Source: Verrucomicrobiota bacterium
GTDB taxonomy: Bacteria > Verrucomicrobiota > Verrucomicrobiia > JADLBR01
Direction: 5' to 3'
Assembly (NCBI GenBank): GCA_029560585.1
Contig: JAKQKQ010000064.1
Location: forward strand, 1-64,000
DNA: 64,000 nt
The translations under genes were made by a program, and so were the position numbers. Each line of letters opens with the position of its first letter. Within the stretch, counting starts at the first letter, position 1. Shown here piece after piece: positions 1 through 8,660 of this stretch. The notes below the pieces were generated by a model. It was given only the letters and a program-made list of their open reading frames with translations. It did no database searches and was not told where the DNA came from.

Positions 1-203
1 GTGAAACATGCAGGCTCAAAGGAAAACCGCGCTCCGAAAAACCTGATCGTGGAGGGTCTGGGGCCACCGATCCGCGAAACACACTCTGCAACCGCGAAAA
101 GTCCCAGTCTTTGCCTGACCCCTCCCAATAAATGGCTTTCACGGCGCGGTTTTCCCAGAGCCCGGAATTTCACGGACTGACGGCCGTGAAATATCCGGGC
201 TAG
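1..203 (+). repeat. Palindromic dispersed element, copy A (left end cut by window edge)
   Basis: This stretch is clearly homologous, in the same orientation, to 51215-51417. Shared blocks include the GGAAAACCGCGC arm near position 21, the AATAAATGGCTTTCA block near 126 and the terminal hairpin GAATTTCACGG...CCGTGAAATATC at about 165-194. GGAAAACCGCGC near the left end pairs with GCGCGGTTTTCC near 143-155, so the element is a nested palindrome. No coding sequence is visible in it. The left hairpin that copy B shows must lie mostly outside the window. Confidence 0.85.
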
Positions 204-274
204 GAATAGGGATGCCAATGGCCGATCGATGGCTGCGGCGCCACTGGCGATGGCAGATCGCGAAATCGGCCGAA

Positions 275-1687
275 CTATTTCAAAACCCGCGGCGTCGGAC
301 TCTCCACCCTCCCGGCGGGTCTTTGGCCCTTGCCCTCCCGATCGAGATCGCCGAGCTCCTCGCGAGCGCGATCGGCGGCCTGGGACAGGCGGCGCACGAC
401 ATCGGGATGCCCGGTGGCCACGTCGTGCTCCTCCGCGATGTCGGCGTACAAGTCGTAGAGCGGGGTTGCAGCGGTCCCGGCCACGGCCTTGCCCAGCGTC
501 AGCTTCTGCTTGAGCGGCAGATAGAGTTTCCATCGCGCGTCTCGCACGGCCTGAAGCTGCTCCTTCTGGTAATAGAAGAAATACTCGTGCGGTGACCTCG
601 CTCCCGCCTCGCCCCGCAGCAGCGGACCCACATCGCGGCCATCGATGGTTCGGCCCTCCGGCAAAGCGGCGCCCGCCATTTTCGCAAAAGTCGGCATCAC
701 ATCCATCAGCGTCACCAGCTCCTCGCACACGCGCCCGCCCGACACGATCCCCGGCCCCCACGCGATCAATGGTATCCGCATGCCGCCCTCATCGGTCGTA
801 TAGCCCCAGCCCTTGAGTGGCGCGTTGCTGCCCTGCGGCGGATCGCGCCGCATCGCCCCATTGTCCGACGTGAACAAAACCACCGTCCGCTTCGCCAACC
901 CCAGCTCCCTCAATTCCCCCAGGATCTCGCCCGTCGACGAGTCCAGTTCCTCCACCGCATCGCCCCAGAGGCCGTTGGCCGACTTCCCGCGGAACCCCTC
1001 GCTCGCAAACGATTGCCCGGAACTCCCCGGGGTCGCGTGCGGCAAGTAGAGGAAAAATGGTCTCTCTCGATTGGCCCTGATGAATGCGATGGCCGCCTCG
1101 GTGTACCGGCGCGTCAGGGTGTTGCAATCCACGCCCGCCTCCACGACGCGACCGTCGCGCATCAGCGGGAGCGGCGGCCACGGCTTGCCCTTGCGCGGGA
1201 GCATGTCCTCGCTGTAGGGGATGCCGAAGTAGGAATCGAACCCCTGCCGCGTCGGCAGGAATGGGGGCTGATCTCCCAGATGCCATTTCCCAATGCACGT
1301 CGTCGCATAGCCCGCGCCCTTGAGAACCTCCGCGATCGTGACCTCGTCAGGATTCAGCCCCTTCGCGGAAACCGGCTGAAGCACCGCGTGGCCAACGTCG
1401 CTGATGTGCATGTTCAGTCGCCGCGGATAGCACCCCGTCATCAGCGCGGCGCGCGATGGCGTGCACACGCCGCTCGCCGAATAGCAGTGCGTGAACCTCA
1501 CGCCATCCGACGCCATCCGGTCCAGATTCGGCGTCCGGTGCAACCGTGAGCCGAAACACCCGATGTCACCGTAGCCCAGGTTGTCCGCCAGCAGGATGAT
1601 AAGGTTCGGCGTCCCGTCGCTCGCCGCAGCGCGTGTCATAACACCCATGAGAACTATGGCGCCCAGCATCCCAATGCGCAGGTTCAT
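275..1687 (-). CDS. Secreted S1-family sulfatase (arylsulfatase A-like)
   Basis: This 470-residue protein should cleave sulfate esters, probably from sulfated glycans, outside the cytoplasm. Residues 1-22 form a Sec signal peptide. The formylglycine signature is CTPSRAALMTG, with Cys75 as the residue to be oxidised. The metal site is seen in ADNLGYGD (Asp35; the second position is Asn36 where human arylsulfatase A has Asp), GKWHLG and FTSDNGA. A GGAAGG Shine-Dalgarno sequence precedes the ATG. The overall pattern is closest to arylsulfatase A/GALNS-type enzymes. The substrate cannot be read from sequence, but the divergent neighbours (uronate isomerase and reductase) suggest a sulfated, uronic-acid-containing glycan. 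Activity needs a formylglycine-generating enzyme, which is not in the window. Confidence 0.93.
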   Translation of the reverse strand: MNLRIGMLGAIVLMGVMTRAAASDGTPNLIILLADNLGYGDIGCFGSRLHRTPNLDRMASDGVRFTHCYSASGVCTPSRAALMTGCYPRRLNMHISDVGHAVLQPVSAKGLNPDEVTIAEVLKGAGYATTCIGKWHLGDQPPFLPTRQGFDSYFGIPYSEDMLPRKGKPWPPLPLMRDGRVVEAGVDCNTLTRRYTEAAIAFIRANRERPFFLYLPHATPGSSGQSFASEGFRGKSANGLWGDAVEELDSSTGEILGELRELGLAKRTVVLFTSDNGAMRRDPPQGSNAPLKGWGYTTDEGGMRIPLIAWGPGIVSGGRVCEELVTLMDVMPTFAKMAGAALPEGRTIDGRDVGPLLRGEAGARSPHEYFFYYQKEQLQAVRDARWKLYLPLKQKLTLGKAVAGTAATPLYDLYADIAEEHDVATGHPDVVRRLSQAADRAREELGDLDREGKGQRPAGRVESPTPRVLK

Positions 1688-1973
1688 GGTTCCTTCCTAG
1701 CCTGCCTGAGGTGTCTCGTCACGCGGCGATGCGTCACGTTCATCACTCGTAGCCCAGCCGATGACGGCGGGGACGGACGGGCTTGACCGACGCCGAAGGG
1801 CACAAGCCCTTCGCCACGTGCGTCCCTCGATGTGGCGAAGCCGCTTCCGGCTTCGGCGATGGCTCGGCTGGCCAACGCGTGCGGCCGCATGGGAGATTTT
1901 GTTTAGTTTCTCTACAAAATCCGCTTGCGTTCGCCTTGCGCTTTCCCTTCACTGCGGGCGACACTGGAGCGAG
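1688..1973. repeat. Divergent intergenic region with paired 8-bp hairpins
   Basis: The gap between the sulfatase and uxaC starts holds two hairpins of identical design: CGAAGGGC-acaa-GCCCTTCG at 1794-1813 and CGAAGCCG-cttc-CGGCTTCG at 1836-1855. Between them CCAC (1814-1817) and GTGG (1832-1835) can pair. The first hairpin recurs, with a different loop, at 19588-19607. These look like REP-type palindromes. The promoters of both genes must be here or just beside it, but I see no convincing -35/-10 pair. Confidence 0.6.
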
Positions 1974-3389
1974 ATGAAGAAGTTCCTGGGTGACGATTTT
2001 CTGTTGGAGAACAAGGTCGCGCGCGATCTGTACTACGGGCATGCCGCACGGATGCCGATCATCGACTTCCACTGTCACCTGCCTCCGGAAGACATCGCGA
2101 ACGACACCGTTTTCCGGAATCTGACGCACGTGTGGCTGGCGGGGGACCACTACAAGTGGCGGGCGCTGCGTTCGAACGGGATTCCCGAGCGACTGATCAC
2201 GGGCACCGGCACCGACGAGGAGAAGTTTCTCGCCTGGGCGCAGACGGTGCCGAGGACGCTTCGCAACCCGCTATATCATTGGACGCATCTGGAACTGCGC
2301 CGGTTTTTCGGCGTGAAGAAACTCCTGGATGCCGACAGCGCTCCTGGAATCTGGCGGCGGTGCAACGAGATGCTGGCCACCCCGGAATTCTCGGCCCGCA
2401 ACCTGCTTCGGAAGATGGACGTCCGCCTCGTGTGCACGACGGACGACCCCGCCGACAGCCTGCAGCACCACAGGCGCATCCGCGAGGAGGGTTTCGATAT
2501 TCAGGTGCTACCGACGTTCCGGCCGGATGCCGCGATGGCCGTCGACGATCCAGCGCAATGGAATGCCTATCTCGATCGGCTGGGCGATGCCGCCGACATC
2601 GACATCCGCAGCTACGACGCACTGGTTGGAGCGCTCGACCGACGCCACGCCTTCTTCCACGAGATGGGGGGCCGCCTCTCCGATCACGGTCTTGAGACCG
2701 TGCCCGCCGAAGATTTCACGGCCGCGCAGGTCAAGGAGGCCTTCACGAAATTGCGCGCGCGCCAATCCGTCTCGCCCGGAGAGATCGCCCGATTCCGATC
2801 GGCCCTGATGATCGAGATCGGCCGGATGAACCACGCCCGGGGCTGGACGATGCAGCTGCACATGGGCCCCATCCGCAACAATAGCACCCGCTCCTTCCAG
2901 AAACTGGGCCGCGATGCCGGCTTCGACTCGATCGGGGATGCCCCGCTCGCCCGGCCACTCGCAAAGTTCCTCGACGCGCTCGACCGGGACGACCGCCTTC
3001 CCAAGACCATCCTCTACAACATCAACCCCCGCGACAACTACCTGATGGGCACGATGATTGGGAATTTCCAGGACGGCACCGTGCCCGGCAAGATCCAGTG
3101 GGGTGCCTCCTGGTGGTTCCTCGACCAGAAAGAGGGCATCGCCTGGCATTTCAATGCCCTTTCCGCGCTCGGCCTGCTCTCGCGCTTCGTCGGCATGGTC
3201 ACCGACAGCCGCTCGTTCCTCAGCGGGCCGCGCCACGAGTACTTCCGGCGCATCCTCTGCAACCTCATCGGCACCGACGCCAAGCGCGGCGAACTGCCCC
3301 TCGACATGGGGATGCTGGGGGCACTCGTCAAAGATGTCTGCTTCAACAACGCGAAGGGATACTTCGGCTTTAACCTGAAAGGAGAATGA
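1974..3389 (+). CDS. uxaC: Uronate isomerase (D-glucuronate/D-galacturonate isomerase)
   Basis: This enzyme interconverts D-glucuronate and D-fructuronate, the first step of hexuronate catabolism in the cytoplasm. The start is the ATG at 1974, preceded by GGAG, giving 471 residues against 470 in E. coli UxaC. Reading further upstream would include non-coding palindromes. The protein shows the family's early metal-site motif DFHCHL near residue 24 and the conserved LDRDDRLPKTILYN segment near residue 330, on an amidohydrolase-like TIM barrel. The next gene starts 2 bp after its stop and encodes the next enzyme of the pathway, so the two form one transcription unit. Confidence 0.95.
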   Translation: MKKFLGDDFLLENKVARDLYYGHAARMPIIDFHCHLPPEDIANDTVFRNLTHVWLAGDHYKWRALRSNGIPERLITGTGTDEEKFLAWAQTVPRTLRNPLYHWTHLELRRFFGVKKLLDADSAPGIWRRCNEMLATPEFSARNLLRKMDVRLVCTTDDPADSLQHHRRIREEGFDIQVLPTFRPDAAMAVDDPAQWNAYLDRLGDAADIDIRSYDALVGALDRRHAFFHEMGGRLSDHGLETVPAEDFTAAQVKEAFTKLRARQSVSPGEIARFRSALMIEIGRMNHARGWTMQLHMGPIRNNSTRSFQKLGRDAGFDSIGDAPLARPLAKFLDALDRDDRLPKTILYNINPRDNYLMGTMIGNFQDGTVPGKIQWGASWWFLDQKEGIAWHFNALSALGLLSRFVGMVTDSRSFLSGPRHEYFRRILCNLIGTDAKRGELPLDMGMLGALVKDVCFNNAKGYFGFNLKGE

Positions 3390-3390
3390 C

Positions 3391-4233
3391 ATGAACGGAT
3401 TCGAAGATCTGCAGGGCAAGACTGCCGCCATGACCGGCGGCGCGGGCGTCATCGGCGGCGCATTCTGCCGGGCCATGTGCTCGGCCGGCATACGGCTCGC
3501 CATCTTGGATATCGACGGCGACCGCGCCCGCAAATCCGCCGAGGAGATCGCCTCCGATACCGGGGGCCTCTGCATAGGCATCACCGCCAACGTCCTGGAC
3601 CGCGCCTCGCTGGAATCCGCCAAGGCCGACATCAATGCCCGCTTCGGCCCCGTCGATTTCCTCATCAATGGCGCCGGCGGCAATCACCCCTCCGCCACCA
3701 CCGCCGTCGAGCAGATCACCCACGCCGATCTCGCGGACCTCTCGAAGACTTTCTTCGGGCTCGACCCCGATGGTTTCGACCGGGTCTTCGCCCTCAACTT
3801 CAAGGGCACCATCATGCCCACCATGGTCCTCGCGACCGACATGGCGTCCCGCGGCGGCGCGGTGGTGAACATTTCCTCGATGAACTCCTACCGCCCCCTG
3901 ACGCGCATCCCCGCCTATTCCGCAGCGAAGGCCGCGGTCAACAATTTCACGCAGTGGCTCGCCGTGCATCTCGCGCGCCTCAACATCCGCGTCAACGCCA
4001 TCGCGCCGGGCTTCTTCCTCACGAACCAGAACCGGTTCCTCCTCACCGACGAAAAGACGGGGGAACTCACCCCGCGCGGGCGGCGCATCATCGAGAGCAC
4101 CCCCATGGCCCGCTTCGGTGAGGTCGACGAGCTCGCGGGCACACTCCTGTATCTGCTCTCCGCCCAGTCCAAGTTCGTCACCGGGGTGGTCATCCCCATC
4201 GACGGCGGCTACAGCGCGTTCGGCGGAGTTTGA
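3391..4233 (+). CDS. SDR-family D-mannonate oxidoreductase (fructuronate reductase)
   Basis: A 280-residue classical short-chain dehydrogenase. The NAD(P) motif TGGAGVIGG is near residue 15, the NGAGG motif near 95, catalytic Ser in VNISSMNS, and the Tyr/Lys pair in AYSAAKAAV. The C-terminal GVVIPIDGGYSAF is typical of the family. Because it follows uxaC by 2 bp and matches the SDR type of D-mannonate oxidoreductase, it probably reduces D-fructuronate to D-mannonate, the second step of glucuronate use. This is not the long-chain UxuB family of E. coli. A mannonate dehydratase and KDG kinase would be needed downstream and are not in the window. Substrate assignment rests on context. Confidence 0.85.
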   Translation: MNGFEDLQGKTAAMTGGAGVIGGAFCRAMCSAGIRLAILDIDGDRARKSAEEIASDTGGLCIGITANVLDRASLESAKADINARFGPVDFLINGAGGNHPSATTAVEQITHADLADLSKTFFGLDPDGFDRVFALNFKGTIMPTMVLATDMASRGGAVVNISSMNSYRPLTRIPAYSAAKAAVNNFTQWLAVHLARLNIRVNAIAPGFFLTNQNRFLLTDEKTGELTPRGRRIIESTPMARFGEVDELAGTLLYLLSAQSKFVTGVVIPIDGGYSAFGGV

Positions 4234-4295
4234 CCCGAGATTACCCGCCGCGAAGCCGGCGCGCCCGCTGCGGCTCGCCGCAGGGGCTGGAGCGC

Positions 4296-5828
4296 TCAAG
4301 GCATCAATCGGTAGGCGCCGTCGGCACGGCGGCCCTCGATGCTGAGCGCGAGGGGCGGGGAAATGCCATCGGGGTCGACGATCCGCACCCAGAGCGCGCC
4401 GCCAGGAGGTGCCTGTTGGAAATGGTCGGTGTGCGTCGCGGCGGATTGACCAGTCGGAAGAACCGTTCGCAGGTCGAGGGTCGAATTCCCGCTCCAGAGC
4501 GTGCGTCCGGTTTCGTCCTCCAGCGCATAGCGGACCGTCCAGGCCTCATAGGTGGGGGTGAGGCCGATGTTGCTCCAGTCGGTCTGGACCTCCAGTTCTC
4601 CGCCGCGCCGCTTGACGCGCACCTCGGTGATCGCATAGCGGAAGCCGATGAGGGCGTACATGCTGTGGAAAGCGTGCAGCGCCTTCGGATCTTCGAGGAT
4701 CGAATAATCGGTGGGATTCGTGGCCGATTTCCCGGTGCTGACATTGCAGTTCCGGATCATAACCGGATGCAGGTAACGGACCTGTTCCAACAGGCCCCAG
4801 TACGGATGGAAGCCCTCTTTCGTCGGCCCCCATCGTCCCGGCTCGCCCACGAGCGGCGCGCTCTTCCATCGGTCGCGGAGCAGCTCGTACATCTTGACGC
4901 CGCCTTTCTCGTAACGGTTCCCCGCGTAGTAGATCGACTGGTAGCGTTTTTCATCGTCGCCCCAGTTGTCACGGAACGTCCCCGACAGGCCGACCCGGTT
5001 CCGGAGGGCCAGCAGATGAAAGTGGTAGTCCTTCAGCGGATCATAGGCCGGCGAAAACCGCATGCCGTTGGTGGGGACAACCAGCCGGATATCGGGGAAG
5101 TGCCTGGCGTAGGCATCGGCGATGCGGATCAGGTTGGCTGAGCCCGCCGGGATCAGCTGCTTGGGGTAGGCGCCTTCTCCCCAGAAGCCGAAATGCCGCA
5201 TCTCAATGCAACGGACCAGCTTCTTGCGGGGCACCGTCTTGCCGCCTGCCGCGATCGGCTGCTCCAGATAAGCCGCGAAGGCTTTCAGCAGCGCCTCATA
5301 GCGTTCGACGAAGTAGGGGTTCTCGAAGTTAGGCTCCCAGTGGTCAGTCTTGTTGAGCCACAGCGTGTTCACGGTGTCCTTGTGACCGCTTCGCTGCATC
5401 GCCTCATGCACATATGCCGGATAACAGCAGAATGCGCCGTCGATCTTCTGTCTCGTCCCCGCGTTGCTGGTCACAAAACAGCCGATGTTGAGTTTTTGCC
5501 CGTGCTTCAGGCACAGCTCAAAATGCCTGTCCATTTTTTCGAAATGGTATTCGCCCTCGCGGGTCTCATAAGCGTCCCAGCCCACCCGGATCATGGCGTT
5601 TGCCGAATGGTCGCTGACGCGCACCGCGTAGCGCACGAGATTCGTCACACCGTCGCTCGGTCCCCCGTTCCAGATCTCCGTTCCCGCCCCGGCATTCTGT
5701 ATCGCGCCTTGCTCAACACCGATGACCTTCGGCCTGAATGCCGCGGTCTCAGTAGGCTTCCCGTCGTTCAGCGCGCAGGAGGTGACCGTCAACACAGACG
5801 CCAAGATCGTCAGAACACCGATTCGCAT
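4296..5828 (-). CDS. Secreted lipoprotein, TIM-barrel glycosidase-like (DUF4832-type)
   Basis: I chose the ATG at 5828, which puts a lipoprotein signal peptide at the N-terminus: a hydrophobic run ends in VTSC, so Cys18 or so is lipidated. The protein has about 510 residues. The segment RVGWDAYETREGEYHFEKMD resembles the beta/alpha-barrel start of GH42/GH-A-like proteins, and the C-terminal third looks like the beta-sandwich of DUF4832 proteins. FGFWGEG near residue 215 may be an active-site strand. I cannot assign a substrate. It lies downstream of another glycosidase-like gene, and both carry the same 74-nt leader repeat upstream. Confidence 0.75.
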   Translation of the reverse strand: MRIGVLTILASVLTVTSCALNDGKPTETAAFRPKVIGVEQGAIQNAGAGTEIWNGGPSDGVTNLVRYAVRVSDHSANAMIRVGWDAYETREGEYHFEKMDRHFELCLKHGQKLNIGCFVTSNAGTRQKIDGAFCCYPAYVHEAMQRSGHKDTVNTLWLNKTDHWEPNFENPYFVERYEALLKAFAAYLEQPIAAGGKTVPRKKLVRCIEMRHFGFWGEGAYPKQLIPAGSANLIRIADAYARHFPDIRLVVPTNGMRFSPAYDPLKDYHFHLLALRNRVGLSGTFRDNWGDDEKRYQSIYYAGNRYEKGGVKMYELLRDRWKSAPLVGEPGRWGPTKEGFHPYWGLLEQVRYLHPVMIRNCNVSTGKSATNPTDYSILEDPKALHAFHSMYALIGFRYAITEVRVKRRGGELEVQTDWSNIGLTPTYEAWTVRYALEDETGRTLWSGNSTLDLRTVLPTGQSAATHTDHFQQAPPGGALWVRIVDPDGISPPLALSIEGRRADGAYRLMP

Positions 5829-5903
5829 GGGCGAAAACCGGATAGGGAATTGCCTTCGGCGGCCCTTTGGGCACAACCCGCCCCCGTCGCGCTCATGGGG
5901 GCC

Positions 5904-5977
5904 GCAAGTCCCGTCTGAAGCCGTCCCACCATGCGGATAGCGTAGCAGACGGGGCGCCGGGGGTCGAGCGGGGATGC
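5904..5977 (-). repeat. 74-nt leader repeat with hairpin, copy 1
   Basis: This segment matches 8107-8180 at about 67 of 74 positions in the same orientation. On the minus strand it forms a stem of CCCGTCTG-type arms around an unpaired loop of about 25 nt. In the other copy the corresponding arms are CCGCCTG/CAGGCGG, so one base pair has changed on both sides (C-G to T-A). It sits 76 bp upstream of the lipoprotein gene starting at 5828. Confidence 0.75.
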
Positions 5978-5999
5978 GCGCGAAGCCGAAGGTCGTCCC

Positions 6000-8081
6000 T
6001 CACGGCGTCAGGGGCGATTCAGATACGATGGTCAGCGGTTTTAGCGCCAGCGAGTGCTTTCCTTCACGGTTTACGATGGCTAGGCCGATGTCATAGGTGT
6101 CGGCTGCGCGGTATTGCGTCGTGCGCGGCTTGACGACGAGCCGGATCTCGCGTTTTTCGCCCGGCGCCCATGTTGCGATCCGCACGTCGGCGTCGCGAAT
6201 GTCCCGCAGATCGAAACCGAGATTGTCGACGAACCCGACAGGCCAAAGCCGCACGTCGTGAAAGGTCGCCGGCGAATGGTTGGTGGCCCGCAAGGTGACA
6301 GTCTGGCGGCTTCCGTAAGCCATTTGCGGGTCGCAAAGGACCTCGGCTTGGATGCGGTCGCCGCCCTTGCCCTCGCGGTCGTTGGGAAAGAAGACGGCGT
6401 GATGGGTTCCCCACTCGTCATATTTCTGGATCGGGCGCACTCGGTCGCCCCAACCGGCCGGCTTGTCGCGGTTGACCGGATTGCCTTCGGCATCGGCCAG
6501 GGTGAGAATCTTCGCGAAGTCTCGATAGGCCAGGACGCTGAAGGCATTCCAGAGCACTTCCGCGCGAGCCGTGTCCTTCAACTCAGGCCTGAAGTGCATG
6601 TATTCACTCATGTGCAGGTGCATCTTGCGCCCTGAGGATTGGACCATCGCGCGAACGTAGGACAGGTCGCCCGCGTATAGGTGAAATGCCACCCCGTCGG
6701 CGTAATCAAGAACACCCTCTGCAATCAGAGCTGGTAGCATCTTTCCCGCGTCGGCCACAAGGATCCTTGCTCCGGGATCGATGGGCTTGGCGACTTCGTA
6801 GAAGTTTTTGATCCACAGGGAATAGGCCCGATATCCACCGATCAGAGAATCCTGATCCGGCATATCGATCTCGTTCATGATCTCGTACGTGAGCCCCTTG
6901 CCCTTGAGCTTGGTGGCAAGCTGGGCAACGAACTCCCGCCACGTTTGCCAGGAATCCGGCGGATACAACCAGTGTCGGTCGCGAACATACGGCGGGCCGA
7001 AATACGGATCGCCCACGCCGTTGCGGTTGCCCGGATTGGCATAACGCCGGGAATCATCGCGGTCGGCCTGGGCGTTCGTGATCGCGCTGGTGTCATTGTT
7101 CTGGTGCAGCGGGTGAGACCAATCGGGCGATCCTCGCAGGCACAGTTGCACACGCAGTCCATAGTAGGCCAGATTATCTACCCCATCGCGGATTGTGTTC
7201 AGCGACGCATCGTAGTTGCCCGTACCCCCGTCCCGGTCGGAGTTCCAGATGATCACCTGGTGCTGATTGGACGGGTAATGGGCGTTCCGGTCGTTCCAGT
7301 AGGTGAAGACGCGGATTAGGTTGAACCCGGCGACCCGGAGCAGCTTGTGGGCACTGTCCATCAGCAGCTTGGATGCGTATCCGCCGGGCACTTCCGGTGC
7401 GTACTCGGGCTGAAACATAACGGCCGCCGCGCCCACGTCGTGAATCCCGTCCGCCGTCTCGAACGTGTTCCATTCTTGATCGGTGAAACCGGGGCCGCCA
7501 GGGGTGGCCATGGTGATGCGGACATCGCTCAACCATACGTCGCCCCGTGCATTCTCGAAGGAGAGGATCAACTCGGCGTTATTGTTGCCCGAGGCTAGAC
7601 GCCGGTGAGGATGGGCGCTGACGATGGCGCAGAGAGGCTTGCGGATGCAGGTGAAGCCGTCCACCGCCGCGTCGGCGCCGCCGAAATGTTCGAAGCCGAT
7701 TTCATAGGGGTCGTCGGGGTCAAGAATCCGCAGACGGACGCGGCATGTGCCGCTGGTGAGATGGGACTTCAGGCAGTAGTTGACGCTCCAGAACGCCAAG
7801 TCTTTCCCCTTCACCGCCTTGGTCGTTCGTGCGGTGGGGTTGATCGGAAAGGCTGGACTCCTGACCGAACCGCTTGCCCCAGCTGCACTGATCTTCAGCG
7901 AATCCGTGCCCTGCGGTCTGACCTGACCGTCGGTGGCCAGGCGGAGCCTCTCGTCGGTCGCGCGGTAGCCACCCCTGTTGACGGAGAAGTCGGGCATGTG
8001 CACGTCTTGGGCGTGGACAACGCCCGAGACGGCCAGAATGACGGATAGGAATTTGGTTCTGCAGCACTGCCGAACAGACAC
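6000..8081 (-). CDS. Secreted glycoside hydrolase, clan GH-A (GH39/GH5-like)
   Basis: The start is the GTG at 8081, which has a strong GGAGG upstream and is followed at once by a signal peptide ending near VVHA-QD. An open frame continues 85 codons further upstream, but that part only reads through intergenic repeats. The 693-residue protein has an N-terminal beta-sandwich (about 25-215, carbohydrate-binding-like), a TIM barrel with Glu404 in YEIMNEI (acid/base type) and Glu493 in HMSEYMH (nucleophile type), and a C-terminal beta domain. Arrangement and motifs fit a retaining glycosidase or endo-glycanase. Family and substrate are uncertain. Export is expected from the signal peptide. Confidence 0.8.
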   Translation of the reverse strand: MSVRQCCRTKFLSVILAVSGVVHAQDVHMPDFSVNRGGYRATDERLRLATDGQVRPQGTDSLKISAAGASGSVRSPAFPINPTARTTKAVKGKDLAFWSVNYCLKSHLTSGTCRVRLRILDPDDPYEIGFEHFGGADAAVDGFTCIRKPLCAIVSAHPHRRLASGNNNAELILSFENARGDVWLSDVRITMATPGGPGFTDQEWNTFETADGIHDVGAAAVMFQPEYAPEVPGGYASKLLMDSAHKLLRVAGFNLIRVFTYWNDRNAHYPSNQHQVIIWNSDRDGGTGNYDASLNTIRDGVDNLAYYGLRVQLCLRGSPDWSHPLHQNNDTSAITNAQADRDDSRRYANPGNRNGVGDPYFGPPYVRDRHWLYPPDSWQTWREFVAQLATKLKGKGLTYEIMNEIDMPDQDSLIGGYRAYSLWIKNFYEVAKPIDPGARILVADAGKMLPALIAEGVLDYADGVAFHLYAGDLSYVRAMVQSSGRKMHLHMSEYMHFRPELKDTARAEVLWNAFSVLAYRDFAKILTLADAEGNPVNRDKPAGWGDRVRPIQKYDEWGTHHAVFFPNDREGKGGDRIQAEVLCDPQMAYGSRQTVTLRATNHSPATFHDVRLWPVGFVDNLGFDLRDIRDADVRIATWAPGEKREIRLVVKPRTTQYRAADTYDIGLAIVNREGKHSLALKPLTIVSESPLTP

Positions 8082-8090
8082 GCCCCCCTC

Positions 8091-8123
8091 CGCCCTCCTG
8101 AGGGCTGCCAGCCCCGCCTGAAG
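8091..8123. repeat. 33-nt repeat (CGCCCTCC-GAGGGC type), copy 1
   Basis: This sequence recurs at 8661-8693 with a single difference. It contains the palindrome CCCTCcTGAGGG and the left arm (CAGCCCCGCCTG) of the 74-nt leader repeat. The first copy lies just upstream of the glycosidase start at 8081 and may provide the edge of its ribosome-binding region. The second lies upstream of the PHP-domain gene. Confidence 0.7.
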
Positions 8124-8180
8124 CCGTCCCACCATGCGGATGGCGTAGCAGGCGGGGTGCCAGGGGTCGAGCGGGGATGC
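8107..8180 (-). repeat. 74-nt leader repeat with hairpin, copy 2
   Basis: Second copy of the repeat at 5904-5977, about 90% identical. The stem CCCCGCCTG/CAGGCGGGG is perfect over 9 bp. It lies 26 bp upstream of the GTG start at 8081, on the same strand orientation relative to its gene as copy 1. A shared leader in front of two secreted glycan-related genes could be regulatory, or it could be a REP element that settled twice. Confidence 0.75.
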
Positions 8181-8181
8181 C

Positions 8182-8436
8182 GCCCCCAGATCATTGGCGG
8201 GGGGGTGTTGGCATCCCTGCCTGTCGGCAGGCAGGTAACGGCACACGCTGTTCACCAATGATTCGAGCACGACCACCGTCAGTTCGAGCGCCGCCAGCGC
8301 GACATGGGTTATCCCGACCGAGAACGAGTGGTACAAGACGGCGTACTATCAGCCCGCTGCAGACGGCGGGCATCCCTGAGAGGATTCACCTTGACGCGCC
8401 GGGTGCCCCCCCCCTGCTACCCATCCCGCCTTATTT
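8182..8436. repeat. Intergenic stretch with palindromes
   Basis: No gene is supported here. The stretch contains a perfect hairpin CTGCCTG-tcgg-CAGGCAG at about 8217-8235, a sequence type that is common as a dispersed repeat in many bacterial genomes, and a second hairpin GCCCGCT...GGCGGGC near 8348-8365. Open frames crossing it read through these repeats and look non-coding. Confidence 0.5.
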
Positions 8437-8616
8437 ATGAAACTAATACCTTTGTTTCTTGGTTTATTGCTCGCCGCCCCGATCGCCGGGGCGCAGGCCT
8501 ACGGCAACACGGGGTTCGATCTCACCATCTCCACAATCCCAGAACCCTCGACCGTGCTGGCTCTTGTCATGGCCGTTGCCGCTGGCGTCCCCGCGCTCCG
8601 GCGCCGCAGGCCATGA
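8437..8616 (+). CDS. Minimal PEP-CTERM protein (signal peptide plus sorting tail only)
   Basis: This 59-residue frame is too short for most gene finders but is convincing. Residues 1-20 form a signal peptide (MKLIPLF... ending GAQA), about 13 residues follow, then IPEPS at 34-38 begins a PEP-CTERM tail: a hydrophobic helix and the basic end RRRRP. Such tails direct exosortase/archaeosortase-dependent sorting and removal. Nearly all PEP-CTERM proteins carry a substantial passenger domain; here there is essentially none. It may be a remnant left by internal in-frame deletion, or a genuine minimal substrate. Repeats lie on both sides, which favours deletion. No exosortase is in the window. Confidence 0.8.
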   Translation: MKLIPLFLGLLLAAPIAGAQAYGNTGFDLTISTIPEPSTVLALVMAVAAGVPALRRRRP

Positions 8617-8660
8617 CGATCACGGCTAGGAAACTGCTTTCGGGCACGAGCCTCCCCCAT

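Noticed and set aside
1761-1973. N-terminal extension of uxaC
   Set aside because: The extra residues translate the palindromes between the genes. The ATG at 1974 has a ribosome-binding site and yields the normal family length.
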